Shown piece by piece: positions 31,627-43,655 of a stretch of 64,000 nucleotides of DNA. A program made the position numbers and the translations under genes. The DNA is taken from NCBI GenBank assembly GCA_900155495.1, contig FTLJ01000412.1:56793-120792 (forward strand), written 5' to 3'. The stretch comes from Porogramme epimiltina. Taxonomy: Eukaryota; Basidiomycota; Agaricomycetes; Polyporales; Polyporaceae. How positions within the stretch are numbered: the first letter of the stretch is position 1; each line of letters begins with the position of its first letter. Under the pieces are notes generated by a model. The model saw only the letters and a list, made by a program, of their open reading frames with translations. It had not been told where the DNA came from and did not search any database.

Positions 31627-34600
31627 TCACGACAAGTGGAAACTGCCCACGCCCTCGCGCATGGCGACTGCCAGCTTCTCACGCATGACCGCCTTGCTCG
31701 AGTAATCGGGAAGCTTGAGGTAGTTGACGCAGGTCATGACGCTCGGCAGGTAGTCGTCCGCTGTCAGAGGTGCTTCGTGCGGCTTGCGCACCACGGTCAG
31801 CGCAGGGTTAAGGCCTTTGAAACCTGGCGATGAAGGCTGTTTGAGTATCCACACGAACACTCCAACACGAAGTTATAACGTACCGCCGATGGGCAATTTC
31901 GGGCTTCCAGTGATGAACTGCAGGTAGCTCCTACGCGCGGGAGCATCGTACTCCGACATAATCTCGATGAGATCCCGAATGGCGCGACTCTCTACGTTGA
32001 AGCCGTGATCGGCCTTCAAGGTTTCGCTCAGGGCTATGCAGGAACGATAAGCCGCGGAAACGTGAAACAAAGCGCCAAGAATACGTACTCTCAGTGGTCC
32101 AGTCTTCATCACCGTTGCCAAACAACATGGCGAGCTCGTCGCAGGTGAAGGCCTGGAGGTCGGAGATAGGGAACACCTTGGAGAAGCCGTCCCGGAATGC
32201 TTGAGCCTGCGCCTGTGCTCCCTTCCCGACGATTGCGTCAATGACCTCCTGGACATATTCATCGACGTTCTCGGCTGTGACGGGGATGTCTCGGCCACCG
32301 GGCTGTAAAGAACTCGTTAGACAGTAACGCAGGAGGACACCCGGCGGTATGTACCTTGAGCTCAATGTCGTAACCAGGAACCGTAAAGTCAAGCCCGAGG
32401 TCCTCGATGTTGACGTCTTCGACGTTTTCTAAATCTTCGATAGCAGCTAGCTTGCGACGAAGCTGAGACAGGCTGTGTCAGTGCAAGGACACGCTAAGGG
32501 AATTGACATACACACCTTCTCGTTTTGGTCTTTCGCCGCGGCGAGACCTTGAACCTTGGATAACGACGTCGCCAGCTCCGCGTCCACTCGCTGTGATCAA
32601 GTCAGCACCACAACTGAGAAGATCTCCCGAGATACGCACCCTCAGAGAATCGATTGTGAGAGGAACCGGCTCTCCGAGTACCAGCTTCAAAAAGATCTTG
32701 TTGAACGACAAGTCGATGATCCTTGAGTCGAGCATGGCCTTGGCGACGAACTGGCCAATAACCCGGATGACATGCGTACGTTTTCTGAGCACCAGATTAG
32801 TATCACACTAACAGGGTAAAGACCGAGTTACTCACTGCACACCGTCTTTCGCAATGTCGTCGGGGCTAATAGGCGCTGGGAACAAGCCGAGCGGGTGGTG
32901 AACATGAGCCCCGGGCATCGTCGGGTCAGCGTCGCGCCAGATCTTGAGGTCACGTCGGGCGAACTCCTTCGACACGAGAGAGTAAAACTCGAGTGTCGGT
33001 CCAAGCCCGGTGCCCACCTCGTCAAAGTATTCGACTTCGAGGATCGATGATGACGACCCGTATAGTTCGAACACTTTGACGGCTGACTCGAGAATGTGCT
33101 TGCGAGAGATCCGGACCTTCTGACGCTGCAGGCGGCCCAGGAAACCTGAGCCATCGTCGCGTCTAGAGCTGTCCTGTCCACGGCTTTGTTGTTGGCTCTG
33201 CCACTTGAGGATGAGACGGGCGTAGCCAAAGGAGGTAGACTGAAGGAAGTTGTAGCGAGTGGCGAAGGGGAAGAGGAATGGGAAGTGCTGAGGAAGGTCT
33301 AGCGCCCAGTCAGGGAGGCATGAACTTGGTTTAAAATCAGCTATCTGCCATTGGAGCAGTTAAGATGGGCATAAATTTACCTTGCAACAACCATGGGCTC
33401 TTCGAGCTGACGCGTGAGCTTGGCGGTCAACTTGTTGTTGACAAAAGCGGATGGAGCAAGGATGCGCTTCACGGTGGCCGGGATCGCTCGCTCGCTCTCC
33501 TGGGCATTCAGCTTGTGGAGCATTCGAAGGACACGAAGAATCTTCGCATGCGGGACGTCCTCCGGGAGCGAGGAGAGGGAGGGACTTGGAGAACGACTCC
33601 TCGAGCCAGTCTCGTCTGGAAATGAAACAATGTTCATTAATGAAGATGAAACGAGCCACAGTGGACCAAACTTACCTTCGTTGGACGGGAGAGGCCCAGG
33701 CACCTTCTTGAACTTGATGCTGTAAACACCCTGCCAGATCATGCTTGGCACGAATGGGGAGCCAGACGCCTTATGCTTGCGCATCTCGTGTTGGTGGATT
33801 CCGCCATAGATCGTAAGGTCCAAAGGGAGTTTGTGGTCGTCCATGAAAAATTCCAAATGCCAGTCACTCGGTTTTGCCTTGAGGGCCGCGGCATAAGACG
33901 TCTTCGGTGTTGAAGTTCGGGGAGTGGCCGAACTTGATGTGGGCGCCTTGGTAGATCCTGGTGTTGGAATGTGAGTTCCGTCAGGGGTCTGGGCCTCGAC
34001 TTTGGAGTCTGTAGAAGAATCAGTGTTTGAACAGCGCTCCCTCGAAATGCATAAACACTGTACCTTCGTCCACCGACACGTTAATGGTCTTGTCCGCGAT
34101 GGAATTATCGGGATCGTCATCTTCTTCAATCACCTGATTGGTACGCGTTAGTTCAAACCTGTGACCAGCAATAATGCCACATACCTCGGCGTCAACGTCG
34201 ACCTCTTCGTCCGTGAAGTCTGCAGTGAACTCATCGTCATTGACGACTGTCTCGCTTGGGGCAGGCTCCACCGCCGAAGCAACCGAATCTCCCTCGGCCA
34301 GGTCAGAGGGGGCTAGCACTGAGCCCTCTGCTGCAATGCTTCCAGAAGCTTCTGCACCCTCGCCGGTGGACGCTTTCTTGGCACTCAGACGCAGGCTTCG
34401 CCGCCGATTTACACTGGCACCGCCAATGGACGATGAGGCGGCAGCGCTACTCTCGGGCCTTGAGGGGTTTGGAAGTTCCGGAAAGCCAAAGCGCGAAGAC
34501 GGTGGGGCCAGGCCCGATGCCGCGAGGGCCGCGAGCATACCACTCAATCTAGAGCTACTCGAAAGTAACCCTGAGACGCGTGGCCGGAGGTAGTCATGTA

Positions 34601-37600
34601 GCGCCTGGAAGGTCGCGATGGCATGGATAGAGACGACGATATTGTTGAGGTTTCGTGGAATGTCAGAGTCCTCCGCAGCGATAAGGCGAAGACGAAGCTG
34701 CCGCGCAAGAAGTGAAGGGGAACTGCGTTTGGAGTCTATATAATTCGATGAGTGGATCATGATCAGTATGAGGTGTCAGTGCATCACATACCATCGCCAC
34801 TCTGAGCAATGCTGACGACCTCGAATGATTCCATCCTCGTGAGGCTCTCTTGAAGCTTCTTCACGAACACAGAAAACGGAGTCTGACCGCCAGAGCCCTT
34901 CGATCTCCGTGAAGTAAACGCGTTGAAGAATAGCTCTTGGCGACGAGCGAGGGAGACTAAAATATACGTCAGACAATATCGGATGCATCATGAGAATGAT
35001 ACTCACCGATGCGCTCTGTGTCAGCAAAGAACTGCAACAGTCCGTCGATCACGCCGCTCTGCAGTAGCTCGAATGAAGAGACAGAAGTGTGCTGCGACCC
35101 GAATAATGCTGCGAGCTCGCCAAGAGCGGTAGCAAGTTCCTTTTCAGAAACCGCTGTATCTGTAATCCTTTCCACCAGCCGTCGGAGTACGGCAAACACG
35201 TCATCTGAACCCGCAGAGTCGTCGGTCGCAAGGTGCTTGAAGCGAATAACACGTGCACGGACGGTAATCGCATCGTCAGGTTCGACAGAAGACGAGGACG
35301 GCTTCTTGTAACCCGGGATGGAGGCGATAACAGAGATGGGGATGCCCATGGCGGTAGGAATGCCGGTATCGGCGGGAGATGGAGCCTCAGAAATTTCGTT
35401 CTTGTCCTTGTCCTTTGACCTCGAAATTGTGACGGAGCGCGATGCGAGGGCATCGATTTCATGGAAGACACCTTCACGCCGGAAGACAGGCTTGTACTCG
35501 GTAGGAACTTTTGCAAGGAGGAGTTCCACCAGCTGAAGCGCGCCTATCATGAGGGTCGGGTGGTCCTTGGAGGAGAGAATGGAAGAGGCAAAACTGGCGA
35601 CCGGGACAAACTAACCGGTGACGTCAGTATTGCGTTCCAAGGCGTAAAAAACTGCGCACCGTGAATACTCGTTTGAGTTCATCGCCGTCGAGGAAACTGA
35701 CAGCCTTGAGCAAGCCGGTAAGCGTCTTCAGGCGGACCGGGGTATTGACACTAGCGGAGTAGACGTCGACGAGAATCGGCACCATTAGGTGCAGGAAACG
35801 TCCAACCACTTCTGGCTTCGAGCGGAGTAGATCGGTGCGATCCAGCGACGCTGAGTCCTTTTGTAGTTGGGGCAGTGCGTCATCGGCCTCCTGGACGGAT
35901 TGAGGATCGATCGCCATGGCTTCCGAGGACACTCGGGTCTGTCCATCTTCGGTACTAGGAGCGGGACCAGCCTCAGAGAGACTTGTTGTCGAACTCGATG
36001 CGGTAGCTTGTGTAGCAGATGCTTGACGCGCGGCAGCTCGGTCTGCCTTCGCTTTCGCCTTGGCCATCTTGTTCAGTGCCTTCTCGGTGTACGTCTTGTG
36101 GTCAAATACGCCGTCTACAAAATAGGCGTGAGCTCATGACAAGGACGGAGACGCAAACAGACGCACCTTTAGGCAAGGGAGGCATGAGCTCCGAAACGAG
36201 GCTGAGTGCTTCTTCAACTTGATCCTTCGGGCGATGGGCGAGGTTTTCCATGACAGTCATGTCCGCCAAGCCGCCTCCTAGGCCTTGACCTCCCGCGGCG
36301 TCTCCTTGCTCGTCCACGCCGTCCGAATGAGGCGGCAGAACACCAGTCAGGATTTGATACAGAGTGTCGACAATGCCGGCCTCGAGCAACACGAGGGTGA
36401 CTTTAGGGCTGACACGAGCGGATGTTGCGAGTGCGCGAAGAAGCAGGGTGAATGTACTGGGAGCAATGAGAGGGGAGCCTCCGGCAGGGAGAAGAAGCAT
36501 ATTGATTGCGTGGATGAGATCCACGTCGACGAGTTGTTCGAGGTTCTCGGGCGATGAGCGATAGTAGGAGTCTATGATGCGGATAACGCAAAGGCAAGCG
36601 TACTCGACCAATCGTTGGTCAGAGTACCCTAAGCAGTTGCGAATGATAGGCCAGACACCACGAATCATAGCGAAATGCTCAACAGATACGTTGCGACAAC
36701 AATTGGAGGCTGCTTGGAGCGCGGTTCTCTGGACGGCAATAGAGAAAAAATCGAGGTAGTTCAGCAGGGCAGCTAGGCCGCCTTCACGGACGATGGAACT
36801 GGGGAACTCTTCGGATATCTTCTCCAAGGTCTAAGGTACAAATGAGCATGAAGGGGGAATGGCGAGAAATGATGCAGAGAACATACACTCAAGGTCTGTT
36901 CTGCCAAATCAATGTAGGCGATCTCGATCAACTTGCTGCAGAGAACGGGAATCGCGCCATGGTACACGACGGTGTGCGCGACTCCAGGCAGGGCCTCCAT
37001 CAAGTTGGCCAGACACCTGCAGGCAAGAACCTGTGCTTCCAGGTTCTCGTCGCCTTGATATGCGCCACCGCCCGCGCTCATCGCCAACGCCGCCGCAAGT
37101 GCCGCGTCCTCATCCTGCTCAGCCGCGTCTTCGTCGTCGCCCTCATCCTCGTCGTTCCCAGTCCCACCTAGGATCCTGACGAGTTCTCGGATGAACGCTT
37201 CGACTTGGAACGAGCCAGCTAGAGTGTCCTCAGTGCTGATGCTCAACAACTCACTGAGCTCCTGAAGGGTCAGGAGACGCGTTGTGGGATCAGCAGTTGG
37301 CTTGATGTTGTTCAACATCGTCTTCAGCCTCCCGGAGATACCCATCATATAGGATCCGAGTTGTCGATAGTCGCCGAAGATGGACATGGCGGATGGCTCG
37401 CTGCCGAGGCCACTCAGTGTTGCAGCAAAGTCGCGCTCGGCTTCGTCGTCGTCCTCGTCGTCCTCATCTCCACCCCCGCCATCATCGCCGACCTCATCGT
37501 GGTCGTCACCCTCATCATGGGCCCCTCCGTGGAGACCGCCTTCATCGCGAGCGCACTCCGAGTCGACCATGTCTACGTCCTCGTCGCCAGCTCGAGATGA

Positions 37601-38257
37601 GCCTGTGGCGGACATCATCGCCTTGCTCTTTGAGGCCACCTTTCCCTTTCCCGATGACGCCCTGCCGAGAGGGGCAAGATTAGGTCATTGGCGCACTATT
37701 ATATGCAGCGGTTACGCACCGTGTCTTCCTTGTCATGTCAGATGCTGCCTGATGGTCTGTCCTGGGTCTGAGAGAATAAGCACTAGTGGCACGCCGCAAC
37801 TTCTTGGATGCAACGGATGTTGCAGCAGTTTCTTCGCCTTCAGAGTTGTCTTCTGGGGCAGCGCGCTTCTTGCCTTTGGCGTCCTTGGGGGGCTCGTTGA
37901 TGGTGAGGGGGGCGGCGGAGGGCAAAGTAGAACGGCGAGTGCTACGGCAAGCGGAATGAGCTCAGAAGGTACGCTTACGCACGGATGCACACACCGTTTG
38001 GTCGCCCGGGCTTCGTCAGCTACTTCTCGTCCCTTGCCTTTGTTGTCGCGAGAACGCTTGTTGGAAGAGGATGCGGCAGGTTGGGTAGAGTCCTGGTGAG
38101 TGCGTTGGTTCTGTTTCTCCTTCTGCTTTGCAGCCTTAACTCGTGCGCTCGTGCGCAGAACCTTGGGCTCGGAGGTTCCTGGCTGAGATGGGTCTTCGGT
38201 GTGCGCGTGAATAGGAGTGCTGCTACTGGTCGCTGCTTGGGGTTGGGTAGAGTCCAT
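31627..38257 (-). CDS. UFD4: HECT-type E3 ubiquitin ligase, Ufd4/TRIP12 type
   Basis: Large multi-exon gene, about 20 exons over 6.6 kb. The first exon (37995-38257) starts [12 protein letters not shown] and is basic and low-complexity. Exon 2 (about 37720-37941) joins through [19 protein letters not shown] long acidic stretch ([15 protein letters not shown]) precedes armadillo-type repeats ([53 protein letters not shown] blocks; VDTLYQIL). The last exons form the HECT domain, ending [14 protein letters not shown]...GSFHLS; the catalytic cysteine is the codon at 31729-31731. Ufd4/TRIP12 enzymes mark ubiquitin-fusion and N-degron substrates for the proteasome. Proteasome ATPase Rpt4 lies 9 kb away, but linkage is not evidence of coregulation. 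Internal exon limits were not all resolved. Confidence 0.9.
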
Positions 38258-38546
38258 TTAGTGTATGCAGCAAGCCATCGATCCCCTTCAAGTAGGCTAT
38301 CGAAAGAGTGGGGCAAGATGTGGTCAACAGCGCAAACAAGGAGCTGTTGCCACAGGTCGTCTTCCGCACCTGACTCTCTTTCCGGCTCCGCTCTAATTCT
38401 GTTTACTCAGCGAACGCCCAACATGGGCGTTCCTATACAACACCCTTTATTCGTCCGCTTCAGTCTTCCCACTCCGACTACAAAAGCCCATATCGCCAAT
38501 ACAAAAAGCATCGTAAAGTATATTATAGCTACGCCTGCCAACCGTC

Positions 38547-41500
38547 CTACTTCGTCGCCCTCAGCACCATGTCCTCCAGAGTAATCGCTCGATAGTCTCC
38601 GCCTCCATCTGATGCCGCCCACACAGCGTCGTCCTGGATGTAGACAAGCACACCTCCCTTGCCGTCCGCACTGGGCGAAACACGATACAGCGGCATCCGC
38701 GAACGTTCGTGCGCCTTGCCCGTGGGGACGAACAGCAGGTTGCGCGACGAGGCATAGTCCTCGACGATCGATCGGAACGTGATCTCTTGCGCGCGGGAGG
38801 GCCGAGGCTTCTCCTTCGTCTTCTCTGAGACTCCTGGGATGTTTGTCAAGAGCGGTGCGGTATGATCGGGGCGCGGGAGTCGGTTCGGAGCATCCGGGCC
38901 AAGCTCCAGTGCCTTGTTCATCAACTGTAGCCCACGCGTGAAGCCCTGAGAGACAGCAGGCGTCGTCTGGAGCGTCTCTGAGAATGACTCCTTCCAGAAC
39001 GTGTACCACCGCGAAACTTCTTCGAAACTTGCCTGCGGTTGGACGAGCCAGATGTACAGCACGTCCAGCCACTTCGGGAAGAACTCCTTTTCGAGGATTT
39101 GGGACAAGATTGATGGCCGGAGAAGTTTTTCCCATGCAAGGACATCGCGGAGAGGCTCCATGTCCTGTTGACGTGGGTTGATTCGGAAGTCTTCCCGAAG
39201 CCGTGATCCGAGTTTGGGTACGACGTACTTGAGGAGCATGGTGTCCCACTCTCCGACATCGAAGACCTAGAATGCATGTCAACGTGACGGCTCAAGCGCA
39301 AGCAGGTAGTAGAGCGTGACTGACATCCTTCCAAACCCCCAAATCCTGTGGAATTGCGTCGGAGGTCGTCCAAGTACGAAGTACACTCTTGACCTTCCGC
39401 CTTGCGTCACCAAGCACGTCTTCTAAACGAAGACCGACATGCGGAAGCCATGGGAATACGAGCGCTTGTAATGATACCTGGCTTTTCCGTGGGTTCCAGT
39501 CGGCGACGGCTTTGTGAACCTTGGGCAGTATGAGCTGATCGAAATAATTGTCCCGAACGAATGGAGGAAGGAACGATGACCACGCCTCATACAGGCGGAC
39601 TGCAGGCTGAGCATCCTCCGGCGACCAGTCGTTATTGAGCGCAGATCGAACACGAGGTAACCAGGCATTCCAGAGGAGGCTTTCATACGGCGTCATTGGC
39701 TTCTCGCTGCAACGATAATCAGCGCGATTAGCAGCCGTATGTTGGGAGGATGCTTACATGGTAACTGGAACCGATACAATGGTACTACTGCCGTACGTCT
39801 GGACTTGATTCTGGGTCTTTTCCGTTTGGTTCGCCATTTTGAGCGCGCGTCGCCATGCGCGGAAGCTTGATGTAAAGGCCGTTGGGTTTTCTAGAGGCTG
39901 CCACTGGGCGAACAACCTCCGGACCTGAACATGCACTCAGTAAAAGGTCGTACTTCTGCACATGAAACATACCACAGGTGCAATAGCAGCCACCACGACC
40001 TCGTCCAAACGGTAACGATCGAACTCTTTCGCATGGTGGCCCAAAAGCTTGTCGAACGCAACTGAGAAGCACTCGAGAGATACTTCGTACATCGATGAGG
40101 CTTCCCGAGCTTGAACGTTGATTTCATCCACCACTATATGCATTTGCTGCATACGTGCGATGACTGTAATTACATCAGTCTCCCGCGAGATGCAAAGGAT
40201 ATGGACTACTCACGTTCAGCCTCGTCATCTACCTGTTTGCGTAGTCTCGCGTCTTCTACTTTTATCCACTTCTTCCGCTCTTCGAGGGCTCGAGCTTCCT
40301 TAGCGAGGCCGTCCAGATCGGTCCGGCACGATTCCGTTATGAGACGGAGATTGTGCCGAATCTCCGGTAGACGCATAGGGTCAGTCGTAGGTGTCCATGA
40401 CGCTAGTGAGACATCGGCCAATGACGACAGCTCCCTGGGCTGGAAGCCAACGAGTATGAGCACAACCGTATGAGCCACTTGGTATTCCAGTACATACCGT
40501 AGCGCCAGTGGCGTCGATGATAGGACCCACACCAGCCTGCGCGGAGTCCGGCCCAGCTTCCGCGACAATCTCTTCGTAAGTCTTGTGCTCGACGCGAGTC
40601 TTCACCTTCTTAGGTTTCTTCCACGCGTCAGTGCGGGTCTCTTGAGCCTTCGCGGCCTTGCGTGCCTTGCGGGACGCCGCTTTTGACTCTTCTTCGTCGT
40701 CACTGACAATTTCGCCGCGTCGCCGCGCCTCGGCCTTGGACTGTTCGGTTTTCTCTTGAAAACCCTTAAAGGCGAGACCCATACCTTTCGGACGCAACTT
40801 GCTTTCAACAGGGGTCACAATACCCTCGCCCGTCGTTCCCAAGCCTTGCCCTGCCGCCCAACCCATCTTCTCAAGCATGCGCGCGCCGAAGGTGCCCGAT
40901 ATCTTGCTGAAGTGCGCGCGTTCCGTAGAACTAAGAGGAGTTGCGGACCGGGGGGTGCTGGAAGCATTGTCACTACTGCGAAGGAAAGAGCGTTGCGTGC
41001 GTGCACCACCGAAAGCGGTAGGGAAGTCTTCCGCGGCGACGGGAGCAGGAGAGGGAGATGCGGAGACGGAGGCGGAAGCCGAGGTAGACGGCGCGGAAGG
41101 TGCAGGCTCTGTGGCTCGCGAAAAGCCCAGACCACCTTTGGTGAACGCGGATGCCGAGCTTCCGATGCCGCCCTTCGTGAAACCGGAGGTCGAGGAACTG
41201 CCTATGCCGCCCTTGGTAAACGACGGAGTTGAGCCCGAGCTACCGATGCCTGCCTTGGAGAAGCCGAGACCACCCTTGCTCGCCCCCAAACCAAGACCCC
41301 CGGACCGTGGTTGCTCGTCGTCTTCGTCGTTTGGTTCTCTCGCCTGGGAGGACAGAGTTTCGGTGGGACCAGTGTTGGACAAGTCGGAGGCACCTCCGTC
41401 ATCGTCATCTTCGTCGTCTCTCCCTTCTTCAGATGAACTGCTGCCCCCATCCATAGCGATGTCCTCGTCCAGGGTCACCTTCGTACTCGACGATACGAAT

Positions 41501-41757
41501 GCGGGTGCTTTCGCTCGTGACTTGGCTCGCCGCCGCTCCACCTGAGGGTCCTCGACGTCGTCGTCACTCCCAAATACACCATAAATTGCGTCCTCCTTTG
41601 CATCCTTGCGTCTGCGCTTCCGCTTGTACGGGTTCTCAAAGAGCTCGCGTTCCGCGCGTGCGTCAGGATCGTTATCGTCGAAGTCAGGCTCGTCGGCATT
41701 GGATGCGGAGGAGTCAGAATCTTCATCCTCTAGGAACTGGCGTTTACGGCGCGCCAT
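38547..41757 (-). CDS. TFIP11/Ntr1-like G-patch splicing factor
   Basis: Starts MARRKRQFLEDEDSDSS at 41757. The first exon (to about 40497) has an acidic serine-rich start, a basic patch (NPYKRKRRRK), a run of GGIGSS/FTKGG repeats and the G-patch (GARMLEKMGWAAGQGLG), roughly residues 285-330. After several introns come a coiled-coil stretch (LAKEARALEERKKWIKVEDARL) and the GCFC-type domain (KPMTPYESLLWNAWLPRVR, LPPFVRDNYFDQLILPK), with the C-terminal signature NLLFVPTGKAHERSRMPLYRV ending at 38547. In yeast and humans this protein activates the helicase Prp43/DHX15 during spliceosome disassembly. It lies 290 bp from the Ufd4 start on the same strand and diverges from the eS4 gene. Confidence 0.93.
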
Positions 41758-42000
41758 GTCTACCGGGTGGGTGGGGCGTTCAAGGCAATAAGCAGCAGAG
41801 TTAAGTGAAGCATTATTAGCGGCACCGGTGACGCGAAGTCGCGTGGATAGACGCTCAATGGGCGCCTGCTGAGTTTTGGACTCCGATTGATGGCGCTTCG
41901 GCTGCATCCGAGGAGCTGAACGCTATCCGAGTTTTGGAACGCCTGCACAAGCAATCGAGGCCGACGCCGCCGCCAACGTCAAGACCGCAAGACTTCCAAC
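41758..42000. promoter_or_regulatory. Shared divergent promoter, TFIP11-like / eS4
   Basis: Only 243 bp separate the two start codons, so both promoters and 5' leaders lie here. I see no clear TATA box. Upstream-of-ATG CAAG/CAAGACCGCAAGAC repeats near 41985 precede the eS4 start. Confidence 0.6.
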
Positions 42001-43147
42001 ATGGTGAGCATGCTGCTGCTAGTCGTTCGGGCTGTCCGTGGAGATGCTGTGGAAGAATGGTCGTGTTGGCTGGCGCGGAGGGATGGATGCTGCTCTCAGT
42101 CTCTGGATGAACCCCGTACCCCGCCCTCGGACGACTCAGGCGACGTCTCCCTCATCTGCTCCTGGCTTACGCTCTCTGTCTTTCAATAGGCCCGTGGACC
42201 CAAAAAGCACTTGAAGCGTCTCGCTGCGCCGTCCTCATGGATGCTGGACAAGCTCAGCGGCACCTACGTGCGTTTTCATTCATTCGTTACTCCGAACTTC
42301 GTCTAACGCAGCATGCATCCCGACAGGCCCCCCGTCCTTCCCCCGGCCCCCACAAACTCCGTGAATGTCTCCCCCTCACCATTTTCCTCCGCAACCGCCT
42401 CAAGTATGCTTTGACGGGCAAGGAGGTCCTGTCCATCGTCATGCAGCGCCTGATCAAGGTGGACAACAAGGTCAGGACCGACCCCACTTTCCCGGCGGGC
42501 TTCATGGGTAAGATTTTCGTGACATTCTCACCCACTAGAAACGGTGTTGAAATGTACTCTGTAGATGTGATCTCCATTGAGAAGTCTGGCGAGCACTTCC
42601 GTCTTCTTTACGATGTCAAGGGTCGTTTCACCATCCACCGCATCACCCCCGAGGAGGCCACCTATAAGCTCCTCAAGGTCCGCAAGGTCGCCATTGGCAA
42701 CAAGGGCGTCCCCCACATCGTCACCCACGATGGCCGTACCATCCGTTACCCCGATCCCCTGATCAAGGTCAACGACACTGTCCGCTTCGATCTCGAGCAG
42801 GGCAAGATCACCGACTTCGTGAAGTTTGACACTGGCAACCTCGCTTTCATCACTGGCGGTCGTAACAGGGGTCGTTGCGGTGTTATCACCCACCGTGAGA
42901 AGCACACTGGTGGCTTCGACATCGTCCACGTCAAGGACTCCCTTGACCGCACCTTCGCTACGCGGTCAGTATCATATGCGCTCATTGTTTAAGCCCTAAA
43001 CTGACGAATTCTCAAAGGATCTCGAACATCTTCGTCATCGGGGAGGGCACCAAGGCTTGGGTATCCCTGCCGAAGGGCAAGGGTATCAAGCTCACTATCG
43101 CTGAGGAGCGTGATGTCCGGAGGAGACAGCGTGCTGCTGAGCAGTAG
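42001..43147 (+). CDS. RPS4: 40S ribosomal protein eS4 (S4)
   Basis: Five coding exons: 42001-42003, 42190-42267, 42327-42507, 42565-42964 and 43018-43147, giving 263 residues, the usual eS4 length. The first coding exon is the ATG alone, followed directly by GTGAGC. The second begins [21 protein letters not shown], as in all eukaryotic S4 proteins. Later landmarks are LRECLPL, the S4 RNA-binding region [28 protein letters not shown] across intron 3, and the KOW-like [12 protein letters not shown]. It ends RRRQRAAEQ. eS4 is part of the small ribosomal subunit body. The exon structure with an isolated ATG ties correct initiation to splicing. Confidence 0.97.
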
Positions 43148-43655
43148 ACGACGGGTCTGTATCGTATCGTTGCTATGTTTACGCTCCTCACCTACCTTCG
43201 CATGCTTATGCGCCCGTCTGTATGCCACTAGTACGCTACCAAAAATCTTTGCATGCATGGTTGTATCAAAAGCTTGACTGTTTCACGGAGTGGCTTCCAG
43301 CATACACCGGCTAGTGACGCGACCTGGATTCATCGCCGAGCTCGATTGTGTTCTTCGAGCCCTATGTATCATCGCTCTCCGTCTGCAATTGGTGAAGTCG
43401 AGCTATTCTCATGTTTCAGAGTTCGGACGTGGATTGCCGTGTGGGGACCCGGTTGCTTGACGGAGTGCAGGCAGACAGGGGTCTAGTCAGCTGGAAGTCG
43501 GCAGTTACCGACTTGCCCTCGAACCACCACCACTTATCCTCACATCTTCGCTCTACCATGCTTATACTATAACTCGTCTCGCACATCTTAATCCGTATTT
43601 CAATCCAAATTTCGTATCATCCTTTCTGTCTTCGCTATCACTTTAATGACCCCTA
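43148..43655. other. Intergenic eS4 3' flank / Pso2 promoter
   Basis: About 0.5 kb with no gene. The left part is the 3' flank of eS4. The right part, before the ATG at 43656, is pyrimidine-rich (runs such as CCTTTCTGTCTTCGC), as common before fungal starts. Confidence 0.6.
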
